Part shown: piece by piece, positions 37,969 through 46,938 of the stretch
How positions within the stretch are numbered: position 1 is the first letter of the stretch
Layout: each line of letters begins with the position of its first letter
Assembly (NCBI RefSeq): GCF_000812565.1
Contig: NZ_JTAM01000030.1
Span: 1-64,000, forward strand
DNA: 64,000 nt
Direction of reading: 5' to 3'
Source of the DNA: Flammeovirga sp. OC4
GTDB taxonomy: Bacteria > Bacteroidota > Bacteroidia > Cytophagales > Flammeovirgaceae
The notes under the pieces: generated by a model
Database searches by the model: none
The model's input: only the letters and a program-made list of their open reading frames with translations
Told to the model about the DNA's origin: nothing
Translations under genes and position numbers: made by a program

Positions 37969-38197
37969 TTTTGTAACTTCGTTTAGGTTATGAATTAGGG
38001 TAATTCAGAGCACTCCTACCAACCTTAGCGGGGTTGAAACAATCTCTTATTTAGGCTCTACTCTGTTAAAAGAAATAAGTCCAAGAAATGAAGTAATTTT
38101 TAAAATTATTTTGTCTTATGGTTTACTTATTTCTTTTACCCTAGTTTTAAAAAAGCAATTTACCTTCTTAGATAAATACAACACTATAAATCTAAGG
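37969..38197 (-). ncRNA. Candidate bridge-RNA region, 5' end of IS110
   Basis: Non-coding end upstream of the transposase. An outer stem (AGAGC 38007-38011 with GCTCT 38055-38059, or CAGAG 38006-38010 with CTCTG 38061-38065) encloses a hairpin CAACC/GGTTG (38020-38024, 38032-38036) and unpaired loops. IS110-group elements are known to encode the bridge RNA in this position; that this one does is inference from position and fold. Confidence 0.4.
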
Positions 38198-38532
38198 TTT
38201 TGTCTTAACACAAAAACGAAGCAAAAAAGTCAAGGCTTTGAACGCAAAAGCTAAATTTCATTCCTCTCGCCTAAATGATTTTAAACTCGCTAAAGCTCAA
38301 ACAAGAAAATCATTTTTAACGGCTCATTCCATGAAATTCTTAACGCTTTTCCCTTCAAGGCCAAGGGAGATACTACTAAATGATTGTCTAATTACAAGTC
38401 AAAAGACGAGTGTTTTATCATTACCTTCTAAAATGCAGTTCTGTAGGGACGTTGCATTGCAACGTCCTCGCGAACCACAATACACTACCCTTTATCCTTC
38501 ATAAAAGAAATTATATAAAATTTAGTATACAA
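38198..38532 (+). repeat. Right part of the MITE-like repeat
   Basis: Continues the copy begun at 36675. It is closely similar, by eye, to 59023-59365, includes the AAATGATTTT/AAAATCATTT hairpin, the sequence CCCTTCAAGGCC and the P2 palindrome at 38447-38467, and ends with ATTTAGTATACAA, the complement of the left end with few changes. The two parts total about 421 bases, against 425 for the intact copy. Open frames in it (38238-38504, 38410-38604) are not believed. Confidence 0.75.
38447..38467. repeat. P2 palindrome GGACGTTGCA / TGCAACGTCC
   Basis: Perfect 10-bp arms around one central base, flanked by GTAG on the left and CGCGAACCACAATA on the right. Related copies lie at 50871, 50946, 51040 and 59272. 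Confidence 0.8.
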
Positions 38533-39030
38533 TGGAATTATAGTTATTCGTATTATCAACACTTAAAGGTAGCTTGGAACATTAATTTGAGATTAATATT
38601 CTAATAATTGCTTTTTTACAGTGAATGAAACAATCCAAAATGTGACTGAATTAACGTTTTATTAATGTTCATCTTTTCCATTTCACCTTAAAAAAACTCC
38701 TTTGATGAAAATAAAATGTCATGATGTGTTTCAATTCAGTTCCTGATAGTCCAAAATTAAAAAATGATCCATTGAGTAAAATCAATCTATTCTTTTTAAA
38801 ATACCCCCATAGTTATTCCCCCTTTTCAATTTTACTACCCCTTATACTAAGCCAAACACCCCACTCTTGCTTTTTCATAAAATAGTCACTTTTCAAAATC
38901 GAAATTATTCTGTTGTATTCGAAAGTTTTCTGCTGGTGCAACTTCCATATTTGAGTTACAAATTTATTACAACAGATCGCGACGACAGTAATAGTAACCA
39001 ACATAAAGAACACTTTTGAAATTCTATGAA
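38533..39030. promoter_or_regulatory. Upstream region of the 39031 beta-helix gene
   Basis: About 500 bases without a believable gene. Two copies of the spaced motif TTAA-N6-ATTAAT occur at 38581-38596 (reverse) and 38651-38666 (forward); the same motif stands before sulfatase genes at 54154 and 57234. AATACCCCCATA at about 38803-38815 recurs inverted near 46638. The 66-codon minus frame at 38813-39013 looks accidental. Confidence 0.35.
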
Positions 39031-42000
39031 ATGAAATTAATTACTACGATTACACTGCTTCTTTGTTTTATATATGCAAAGGGACAAACTACTTACCATG
39101 TTTATTCAACAGAAATTCCTTGGGAATCGACGAATAATTCGCAAGAACAAGGAAAGATATACAGTATTAATGAAGCTATTTCAAAAGCTAAAGGAGGAGA
39201 TATAATAGAGGTACATGAGGGGATTTTTAGAGAGAAAATAGTAATTAATAAAAACAACTTGACCATCAAGAATTACCAAAACGATTATGTATTGGTGACT
39301 GGTGCTGAAGTGGTAAACGGTTGGAAAAAAGCGGCAAACATGGCAGAAGGTGTCTATGAAGCCAGTGTCAATTCCTTCAATTTTGAAACGGATTTTACAC
39401 AACTTTTTGCCAATGGTGTTGAACAAATGATGGCTCGACACCCTAACAATACCAGTGGAGAAATGATGGATCCAATGGGTGAAAATAGCGGATACGCATT
39501 ATTAAGTGACGTAAAAAAAGATGAGGGTGAAAATGCCAACGGCTATGCTACATTAGAAGGAACTACAATTCCTGATGTAGATTTATCAGGTGGTATTTTT
39601 AGAGGTTTGACAGGTAAAATGAGGAATTATGTGATTGGAGATATTTTGAGTAATGCTGGAAACTCCGTCACTTTTAAAGCTTATAATAATGGCGTATGGA
39701 AAGAAAGTTCTGCCATCAAAAATACGCATCATAAATTCAGTTGGGGTTTTGTGATGCATAAAAACTTGATCGATATACCTGGCGAATGGTTTAAAGAGGG
39801 AAATCAACTTTACTATTTCCCAAAAGATGACCAGGAAATTTATCAATCAAGAATTGAGGTACAAGTACGTGAAAAAGTATTGGTACTTAACAATACTTCG
39901 GGTACTTCAATTGATGGTCTCCACTTTACAGCAGGTAATGTAGAGATGGTCAATACCCAACAAGCGAGTATTGAAAACTGTAGTTTTAGATACCTACATC
40001 CTTTCTGGAAATCAAAAGGATATGGAGATAATAATACTGAAAAAACAGGAATCTATCTTTCTAACAGTTCTGACAACAGCTTCAGGTATACCCAAGTCGC
40101 ACACACTTGGGGAAATGCAATTGCAATCAAAGGCGGTAATAATAACCAATTTGAGCATTGCTTGATAGAAGATTTTGGATGGTTGGGGATCTTTACATCA
40201 GGGATCTATGCCACGGGAGATAACATTAGAGTACAACATTGTACGTTTGGTGATGCAGCCCGTTTTCATATTCGAATCAGAAAAAATCTGAAATTTGATA
40301 TCCTTGATTCTGATTTTTTTGGAGCCATGCGAATGGGAGAAGATGCAGGACCTATTGAAGCAACAAGTACAGGTACTCTATATGCTTTAAATATGAAAGG
40401 GAGTGAAATTGCTTACAATAAAATTCATGATGTGCATGGATTACCTGTTTCAGATGGTGGTTACAACAAGCAGAAAGTAACAGCTTTTTATATGGAAGAT
40501 ACTGAAAATTATACGGCTCATCATAATTTGATTTATAACATAAAAGCCGATAATTATACAGGTCCGCATTCGATTACTAAACATGGAGAGTTTTTGTACT
40601 TAGGACCAAGGTACAACCCCATGGACAAACCGGTCAACTACTATAATAACACGGTTTGGAATGTAGATTTTGGTATCAGTATCTGGAATATTGAAATTGA
40701 TAACTGGGAGGCATTAGGCATCAATCATACTACCGGTTATATGAAGGATGGCCATTTTGCAAATAATATTTTCATGACCGGTACAGGCTATAAGCTGAGT
40801 TATGTAAGGCAAAAGCTAAGTGCCACAGGCGGAAATTTAGGTTGGGTAGGCTTGGACAACAGCCCAAGTATGGAAACGGAGGATTTTGATGAATATACAG
40901 CACATGTTGCTCAATATGATTATAATTTCAATCCTCAAAATAATGTTCACTTTGGCTTCTCTGAGGGTAAAAATAATTTTACTAACGCTGAAAATGGCAA
41001 CTTCAGCTTACTCAGCAACTCACAAGCTAAAAACGCTGGTGTTGCTTTAAGTGGAATTACAAGTTCTGCTACTCCAGATTGTGGTGCTTTAGAAGGAAGT
41101 ACAAGAGTAATGCAAGCTGGCGCTGATATTACATTACCACAACGATTAGAAGTGAATAATCATAGTTCACAAGAAAACATAGGGATTGTGGAGTTCGCCA
41201 CTGAATTTTATTCACCTGCTCAGTCTTTTCCAATAGAGGTTTATTATACTACACTTGAGCAAAGAGATATTGTCATCATCCTCAAAGATGCTGAAGGCAC
41301 CTTTATCGATTCTAAAACGGTCACTGTTGAAAAAGGCAATGGAACGTTAGCGGATGTGATAGAAGTAGATGAGGCCTTAGCAATTGGTGATAACTATTCG
41401 ATTACGGTGGCATTAAGACCGGTCAATGCCAACTGGACTGAAAATATCACGACTATAACACAAAACTTCAATGTAAGGGAGCAACCAGAAAGTGTTGGTT
41501 TTATTGATCCCTTATCAGAATATAAGACATCAATGTCAGTCAAAATTACTTATCTAGCCCATCAGAAAAGAGATCTTCACCTTATCCTTCAGAGTACTGA
41601 CGGTGATTTTATATCGTCAGAGAAGGTGTTGGTGGAAGCAGGTTCTGGAATAGAAGTGATTAGCCTTACCGCTCCCAGCTCTTTAGTTGATGGAGATAAT
41701 TACAGATTTTTTGCAGCACTACGTGAGGTAGGTGGCAACTGGTCTACAAACAAAGCAACGGCTACACATCAATTTATTCTAGATTCCTCAGGAAGAATTA
41801 TAAATGCGATCGGAAACCCGACTAACAATGTGACTACTTGCCCTAACCCGGCAACAACTAACATTCAGGTTTATGGAGTAAAAAGTGGGACTACTTATAG
41901 ACTATTGGATTTGAGAGGACGCCTAGTACAAGATGGCGTCCTCACCAATGGGCAAATAAACTTGCAACATCTAATTCACGGTGTTTACCTTCTTCAGTTT

Positions 42001-42036
42001 GAGAATGGTCAACATCAAAAATTAATCAAAAAATAG
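39031..42036 (+). CDS. T9SS-exported right-handed beta-helix protein with Ig-like repeats
   Basis: 1001 residues from the ATG at 39031 (the frame is open to a TTG at 39016). After the signal peptide (to about residue 18, AKGQ) comes a long right-handed beta-helix (about 20-690) with YSINEAISKAKGGDIIEVHEG at its start and coils such as FEHCLIEDFGWLGIFTSGIYATGDNIRVQHC. Two homologous Ig-like domains follow (about 705-810 and 815-920; shared pattern QRDIVIILKDAEGTFIDS and KRDLHLILQSTDGDFISS). Then a T9SS sorting domain (CPNPATTNIQVYG to HQKLIKK). Beta-helix proteins of this size in such loci include polysaccharide lyases and glycosidases; a substrate cleft with Arg/His-rich segments (RFHIRIRKNLKF) is plausible but not diagnostic. 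It stands alone on the plus strand, convergent with HTCS-2. Confidence 0.8.
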   Translation: MKLITTITLLLCFIYAKGQTTYHVYSTEIPWESTNNSQEQGKIYSINEAISKAKGGDIIEVHEGIFREKIVINKNNLTIKNYQNDYVLVTGAEVVNGWKKAANMAEGVYEASVNSFNFETDFTQLFANGVEQMMARHPNNTSGEMMDPMGENSGYALLSDVKKDEGENANGYATLEGTTIPDVDLSGGIFRGLTGKMRNYVIGDILSNAGNSVTFKAYNNGVWKESSAIKNTHHKFSWGFVMHKNLIDIPGEWFKEGNQLYYFPKDDQEIYQSRIEVQVREKVLVLNNTSGTSIDGLHFTAGNVEMVNTQQASIENCSFRYLHPFWKSKGYGDNNTEKTGIYLSNSSDNSFRYTQVAHTWGNAIAIKGGNNNQFEHCLIEDFGWLGIFTSGIYATGDNIRVQHCTFGDAARFHIRIRKNLKFDILDSDFFGAMRMGEDAGPIEATSTGTLYALNMKGSEIAYNKIHDVHGLPVSDGGYNKQKVTAFYMEDTENYTAHHNLIYNIKADNYTGPHSITKHGEFLYLGPRYNPMDKPVNYYNNTVWNVDFGISIWNIEIDNWEALGINHTTGYMKDGHFANNIFMTGTGYKLSYVRQKLSATGGNLGWVGLDNSPSMETEDFDEYTAHVAQYDYNFNPQNNVHFGFSEGKNNFTNAENGNFSLLSNSQAKNAGVALSGITSSATPDCGALEGSTRVMQAGADITLPQRLEVNNHSSQENIGIVEFATEFYSPAQSFPIEVYYTTLEQRDIVIILKDAEGTFIDSKTVTVEKGNGTLADVIEVDEALAIGDNYSITVALRPVNANWTENITTITQNFNVREQPESVGFIDPLSEYKTSMSVKITYLAHQKRDLHLILQSTDGDFISSEKVLVEAGSGIEVISLTAPSSLVDGDNYRFFAALREVGGNWSTNKATATHQFILDSSGRIINAIGNPTNNVTTCPNPATTNIQVYGVKSGTTYRLLDLRGRLVQDGVLTNGQINLQHLIHGVYLLQFENGQHQKLIKK

Positions 42037-42062
42037 AATTTCTTTACTACATTCATTTCTAC

Positions 42063-42099
42063 AAGCAAATCGCCTTTTAGGTGGTTTGCTTTTTTTTGA
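42063..42099 (+). terminator. Terminator of the 39031 beta-helix gene
   Basis: Stem AAGCAAATCGCC (42063-42074) with GGTGGTTTGCTT (42080-42091), two G-U pairs, followed by eight T, 26 bases past the stop. Confidence 0.85.
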
Positions 42100-42114
42100 T
42101 AAAAGATTACTCGA

Positions 42115-42173
42115 GAAATCAAGAGATTTCTGATGATTTACAAGACACGAATACCGCTATCGCTTAACATTCG
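42115..42173. repeat. P1 palindromes between convergent genes
   Basis: GAAATC/GATTTC hairpin at 42115-42130 and a CGAAT/ATTCG hairpin at 42148-42173, whose loop read on the minus strand is the P1 loop TTAAGCGATAGC. Located just past the HTCS-2 stop. Confidence 0.7.
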
Positions 42174-42202
42174 CACCAATGGATTGGATAAAATAGTACA
42201 CA

Positions 42203-45200
42203 CTAAAGTTTTCCTGGCGGTACCCCAAACTCCTTCTTGAAAATGGTATTAAAATAGGCGTATGAGAAACCTACAGCATTGGCGGCCTCTGTGACATTGT
42301 ACTCTTCTTTAACCAGTAAACGATAGGCTTCTTTTAATTTTTCCTTTCGGATATATTCTGAAGTCGTGACATTCAATAAACCTTTGAGCTTGCTGTTGAG
42401 AGTAGTACGACTTATTTTCATTTTGTCTGCCACAAAATCAACAGATAGATTTTCATTATGAATCTCCTGTTCAATAATCTGTGTTAGCTGCTTAATAAAA
42501 CGTTGGTCTTGTTGATTTAACCCTTCGAGGTCGAGGGGTTGCCCTTGTTCAAAACTGTTCAACAGTTGTTGACGCGTATTGAGGAGGTTTGTTATTTTAA
42601 AATATAGAATTTTTTCGTCAAATGGCTTTTCTACATAATCATCTGCCCCCACTTCCAAGCCTCTCAATTGATCTTCTACTTCATTGAATGCAGAAAGCAA
42701 CACAATCGGAATATGAGAGGTAGATATATCCGACTTTAAATGCTGACACATCTCAACCCCATTCATCATCGGCATCTGATAATCTGAGATAATCATATCT
42801 ACTGCATTACTTTGGGCATAAAACAGACCTTCCTGTCCATTTTTCATGGTTACTACCGTAAATCTTTCTTTGAATATCCCTGCAATATAATCTCTGATTT
42901 CTGCATCATCTTCTACAATCAATAACTTCCCTTCCATCATCGAAGGCACTAATTCCTCTTTATGAATATCTGTATTCAAGTATTGCTTTTCTGTTGTCTC
43001 TATCTGTGTTGCGGTGTTGACATTAGCTGTCAGCTTTGGAATTTTAATGATAAACGTACTCCCTTGATGCAATTGACTCTCTACTGAAATTTCTCCCTTA
43101 TGTGCTAAAACAATCCTTTGTGACAATTCTAAACCAATACCAAATCCCGCATACTCAGAGGGATTTAATTCATAGAAACGGTTAAAAATACGATCAACCT
43201 CCTCTTCGTTCATTCCTTTTCCATTGTCTTCAATTTTAATCACTGTGGTCTCCAGCTCCTGATGACAAGATAAAGTAATTCTCCCTCCTGCTTTTGTAAA
43301 TTTGAGGGCGTTACTTACCAAATTGGATAATACCTTTTCCATCATCTCTCTATCCATCACCACTGACAAAGGAATATCCTCACTGAAGTATTCTATTGCA
43401 ATTTCTTTGACTTCCGCCTCATAACTAAACCAATCACAAATATCTTCCATCACCAAGTGAATATCCACTTCTTCTAATTTCAGATGCAAATTGTTTTCCT
43501 CCGCTTTTCTAAACAATAATAATTCATCGACTAAAGAAGAAAGGCGTTTGGCACTTTTCTGAATGGTATTGAGACTCTTTTGAGTAGGTACATCAAACTT
43601 TCTATTTTCTAAAAGAGCGTTGAGAGGGCTTAAAATTAAAGTGAGAGGTGTACGTATTTCATGTGTTATATCGGTAAAGAAACGTAATTTTGTTCGGCTA
43701 ATCTCTTCAGTATTACGCTGCTCTAACTGTGCCATCACCACTGTGTTTTTCAGATGTAATTGTACTTTAATGATCCATATCGACAAGACAAAAATAAACA
43801 GAAACAAGAATGTGAAACTGACATAGGCCATTGTTGTTTTATACCACGGCAACGGCACTCTAAGCCAAGGACTAAACACCTCTTCTGACCAATCTGAAAA
43901 GGGACGGGTCACTTTCACTTTCAGCCTGTATTTTCCCGGCGGTACATTATGATAAACTGCCTTTGGTGTATTTCGGTGGGCATATTGATATTCTTGGTCA
44001 AAGCCTTCTAGAAAATAAGCATAAGTGTAGCTTTCCGCATTACTCAATTCAGGTGTAAAGAAATTAAATTCAAAGTTCTTGTCTTTAATTTCAATTGTAT
44101 TTTGTTTCGTGAAATCAACCAAGTTGGTCTTTTGCTGACCAATATAAAAGTCTGAAAATTGAGGGGCGGGTAATGGCGTTTTTTTAGACTTTAAATCTTT
44201 CGGGTGGAAATAAGTAAATCCATTTGCTTCACCAAAAAATAAAGTGCCATCATTGGCTCTAAAAGAAGAGCGATAACAGAATTGATTGTCCAATACACCG
44301 TCTTCCTTACTGTATTTTTTGAAGGTCTTAGCACTTTTTTGGTAAGACAAAAGACCACTATTGGTACTAATCCATAAGGTGGATTGCTCTTGATCATCAA
44401 TGATGCTATAAATTACTTTTACATCCAAATATTCCGGAACTACTACTGCACTAATTTTTTTACTTTTCTCCTCATAGCAATACAAACCATCGCCATAAGT
44501 TCCTATCCATAATACCTCACTTTCATCTTGATATAAACAATTAATTCGGGTATCTTCCAACCCTGCCTGATGAATCAGTTCTTCATATTCTTGTAGTTTA
44601 ACTTCCAAGTTTTCATCAAATACTTGGAGGCCATGTGCACTACCTAACCAATAATGTCCACTTCTTTTTTCTTTTTCGATACAATACAACCTTCGAGCAT
44701 CAATCTTTTTGATTTCAAAAGTAAATTTTTCATCATCATAAGATAAAATGTTAGAAGCTCCAACCATATGAATTTTCCGTTGTGATGCATCTATCGAAAA
44801 ATCATTGACCGCAAGGTAGCGTGTCTTTGAAGTATTTTGAGTAATTAATTGATTGATCTTTTCCTTATCAGGACCGTACACTACTCGGGTTCCAATTTGA
44901 TGGTTTCCTGTCCAAATTCTACCTTTCCAATCTTTACGTAATTGAAGTGCTTTTTTATCAGAGTATGCTGGAAACGGTTCATCATGGTAAGGCTTTATTG
45001 TGCCCTTTTCTTTATTGAAAATAAAGTAGGTATTTTTCTCTGTCACCATCAAAATTTCAGAATTTTCAATCTCTGAAAAACCTTTTACAAACCGTAATGG
45101 TGCCTCCTGTTTATCGTTCGCATTTAAAGCCACATTCTTGAATGGCTTTTCCCTTTGCTGCAACTGATAAAACCCTTCTTTCCAGGTCGCACACCATATA

Positions 45201-46120
45201 TTTTCATATTGATCCACTACAATCTTGACGGTCTCTAAAGGTGATATTTGTATGTTTTCCGCTAGCTTAGGGTTTAATACATCGTCTTTATGAATCTTTT
45301 TCAATTTAGAATCATCACAAAATAAATAGCCGTCTTGAAAAACTTCTATATCAGAAATATGGAACTTGGGTGTATCCTGATCTTTTAATGAGGCATTGAT
45401 GTTGATTGCTTTTGAAAATTGTGGTATGCCAGCTTCAATAGGAATATACATTAGCTGATCATTATCCCTAATCCAAAGTGTTTGATCCTCAAGGTATTTG
45501 ATAAATAATGCATTTTTAATATACTTTCTGCCTAAAACTTCCAGTTTTTGAGTGGACGGAGCATAAGCGTAAAGTCCTTTCCATCCACCAATAAGCAACG
45601 TATTTTCAAAGGATTCCAATTGAAGAATTCCTTCAAAAAGAGGTGTTTTTACCTCTCTAAAATCGTTGGTTTTAAGGTTTACCTCTATCAAATCATCATT
45701 ATCTCTCACGGCATAAAGTAAAGTATCATTCAATACCTCTACTTGAGTATAAATCCCTACTTCTAAATCACTGTGGAGAGGGAGCCATTGATCCCTTTGA
45801 TAATCGTAACGTGCTAATCCCCTATTGGTCGCTACCCAAAAATGATGGTTATGATCTTCTACCAAAGCATTGATAAAATGACTGACTTTTCCCTCTTTGC
45901 GTTGTATGTATTTTGGTTCAAAACTATGTCCATCAAATCTATTCAATCCGTTATTAGTACACACCCACAAATAGTGCATCTGCTGATCAATATACAGATC
46001 AGTGACTTCATTGATTGACAAACCATCATTTACAGTATAAATTTTAGATGAAAATTGACCAAAAACGAAATGCCCAAAAAGTAAGAGTGTAGTGATTAAT
46101 ATATTTGCCTTGATAGTCAT
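42203..46120 (-). CDS. Hybrid two-component system sensor/regulator (HTCS-2)
   Basis: 1305 residues with the same layout as HTCS-1 but clearly divergent in sequence. Signal peptide (to FVFGQ, about 22); periplasmic double propeller (about 25-680; LWVCTNNGLNRFDGH, LWIGTYGDGLYCYEE); Y_Y_Y domain (about 690-760); one membrane helix (TMAYVSFTFLFLFIFVLSIWI); histidine kinase with phospho-His near 820 (DITHEIRTPLTL) and ATP-lid motifs (NALKFT, DNGKGM, GFGIGLELS); receiver with phospho-Asp near 1111 (IISDYQMPMMNG); AraC-type DNA-binding domain (about 1205-1305). Next to the sulfatase cluster it probably controls that half of the locus, responding to a different oligosaccharide from HTCS-1. Ligand and targets are inference. 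Confidence 0.95.
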   Translation of the reverse strand: MTIKANILITTLLLFGHFVFGQFSSKIYTVNDGLSINEVTDLYIDQQMHYLWVCTNNGLNRFDGHSFEPKYIQRKEGKVSHFINALVEDHNHHFWVATNRGLARYDYQRDQWLPLHSDLEVGIYTQVEVLNDTLLYAVRDNDDLIEVNLKTNDFREVKTPLFEGILQLESFENTLLIGGWKGLYAYAPSTQKLEVLGRKYIKNALFIKYLEDQTLWIRDNDQLMYIPIEAGIPQFSKAININASLKDQDTPKFHISDIEVFQDGYLFCDDSKLKKIHKDDVLNPKLAENIQISPLETVKIVVDQYENIWCATWKEGFYQLQQREKPFKNVALNANDKQEAPLRFVKGFSEIENSEILMVTEKNTYFIFNKEKGTIKPYHDEPFPAYSDKKALQLRKDWKGRIWTGNHQIGTRVVYGPDKEKINQLITQNTSKTRYLAVNDFSIDASQRKIHMVGASNILSYDDEKFTFEIKKIDARRLYCIEKEKRSGHYWLGSAHGLQVFDENLEVKLQEYEELIHQAGLEDTRINCLYQDESEVLWIGTYGDGLYCYEEKSKKISAVVVPEYLDVKVIYSIIDDQEQSTLWISTNSGLLSYQKSAKTFKKYSKEDGVLDNQFCYRSSFRANDGTLFFGEANGFTYFHPKDLKSKKTPLPAPQFSDFYIGQQKTNLVDFTKQNTIEIKDKNFEFNFFTPELSNAESYTYAYFLEGFDQEYQYAHRNTPKAVYHNVPPGKYRLKVKVTRPFSDWSEEVFSPWLRVPLPWYKTTMAYVSFTFLFLFIFVLSIWIIKVQLHLKNTVVMAQLEQRNTEEISRTKLRFFTDITHEIRTPLTLILSPLNALLENRKFDVPTQKSLNTIQKSAKRLSSLVDELLLFRKAEENNLHLKLEEVDIHLVMEDICDWFSYEAEVKEIAIEYFSEDIPLSVVMDREMMEKVLSNLVSNALKFTKAGGRITLSCHQELETTVIKIEDNGKGMNEEEVDRIFNRFYELNPSEYAGFGIGLELSQRIVLAHKGEISVESQLHQGSTFIIKIPKLTANVNTATQIETTEKQYLNTDIHKEELVPSMMEGKLLIVEDDAEIRDYIAGIFKERFTVVTMKNGQEGLFYAQSNAVDMIISDYQMPMMNGVEMCQHLKSDISTSHIPIVLLSAFNEVEDQLRGLEVGADDYVEKPFDEKILYFKITNLLNTRQQLLNSFEQGQPLDLEGLNQQDQRFIKQLTQIIEQEIHNENLSVDFVADKMKISRTTLNSKLKGLLNVTTSEYIRKEKLKEAYRLLVKEEYNVTEAANAVGFSYAYFNTIFKKEFGVPPGKL

Positions 46121-46319
46121 TATTACTCAAAAAAATGGATCGTTGGTGACGATGGATAAAAAGTAGTTGATATTTGGTGTAAATTAAACTTTAGACTTAG
46201 TTTACAGCCTATCTATTTTATAAATATAGGATTTTATCATTGATTTAAGTACACTGTAAACCCAATTTTCGTCCACCTTTATACAGGTGGGGTAAGTAAT
46301 AGGGCGAAGTTGTTATTTT
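46121..46319 (-). promoter_or_regulatory. Upstream region of HTCS-2
   Basis: Contains ATTTGGTGTAAA (46172-46183), shared with the SusC/D operon leader; inverted segments TTAGTTTACAG near 46196 and CTGTAAACCC near 46251; and a short hairpin CCACCT/AGGTGG (46273-46290). The GTAAAC segments resemble the ends of the MITE-like repeat. Function not shown. Confidence 0.35.
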
Positions 46320-46562
46320 TTATCTTGGCACCACATCAATAAACGCCCTCATCACTTCTAACCAAAATTGTTCATTTTCAACTTTTTGAGCTGTAGGGTC
46401 AATTCCTGATATTCCTTTCAACTCTTCTAAAATTACTCCAAAACGTTTGAACCAAAAGGGAATATCTTCTCCTTTTATATTCAGTGTGGTATTCAAAAGT
46501 AAGATATTTTTATCCTTGATGCTTTGATAAATGTCCTGTAAAATTTGTTGCTCTTTGTTCAT
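46320..46562 (-). CDS. 80-residue hypothetical protein
   Basis: A small acidic, helical, probably cytosolic protein (MNKEQQILQDIYQSIKDKN to FWLEVMRAFIDVVPR). No signal, no membrane helix, no motif that I recognise. Codon use and the lack of a competing frame support a real gene. It lies upstream of HTCS-2 on the same strand with a 199-base gap and is probably transcribed separately. No function proposed. Confidence 0.6.
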   Translation of the reverse strand: MNKEQQILQDIYQSIKDKNILLLNTTLNIKGEDIPFWFKRFGVILEELKGISGIDPTAQKVENEQFWLEVMRAFIDVVPR

Positions 46563-46938
46563 TATTTTTTGTCTTATTCAAAGGGTAAAGTTAAGGACTA
46601 GATCAATAGTAAACGAGGGTTTTCGTGTTAGAAAATATGGGGGTATTTAAAAGTCCGTGCCAACATTGTAATACAATATCTACACGGACCTCTATAAAGA
46701 TTTGTGGTTTTTAGAAATCAGGAGGTTTATGATAATCTATACATATCGGTGAATTATTATTTTCACATTTACCTACTTCTCTACATTCACAATTTTCCAA
46801 CTCCTTCTCTATTTTCTCTCTACATAGTTCTTTGCGCTCACTTCTTTCTATAAATTATAATGAGTACAAAAAAGAATTGACTATTATCAAATACTTATGC
46901 AAGTTTACGGTATCAAATAACAAGCAAGCTTTCAAAAA
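46563..46938. other. Intergenic region between divergent small genes
   Basis: Holds a hairpin GTCCGTG/CACGGAC (46653-46659, 46683-46689) with inner ATTGT/ACAAT, distantly like the P2 palindromes. It also has an E-type piece of the P1 family (AGAAATCAGGAGGTTT, about 46713-46728) and an inverted relative of the AATACCCCCATA motif near 46638. No gene seen. Confidence 0.45.

Larger units (their letters stand above)
36761..38197 (-). mobile_element. IS110-family insertion sequence, ends inferred
   Basis: Comparison with the uninterrupted repeat at 58941-59365 shows about 1437 foreign bases between 36760 and 38198, each end uncertain by a few bases. This is a normal IS110-family length. The element has one transposase gene, a 3' non-coding end of about 197 bases with a perfect 18-bp inverted repeat, and a 5' non-coding end of about 229 bases. 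No terminal inverted repeats or target duplication are evident, as is usual for this family. Confidence 0.75.

Noticed and set aside
38813-39013. 66-codon minus-strand frame just before the 39031 gene
   Set aside because: It occupies the promoter region of a divergent gene, has no recognisable domain and includes the shared AATACCCCCATA motif; probably accidental.
46653-46689. GTCCGTG/CACGGAC hairpin as terminator
   Set aside because: It has no T run on either side and lies upstream of both flanking genes; better regarded as a relative of the palindromic repeats.
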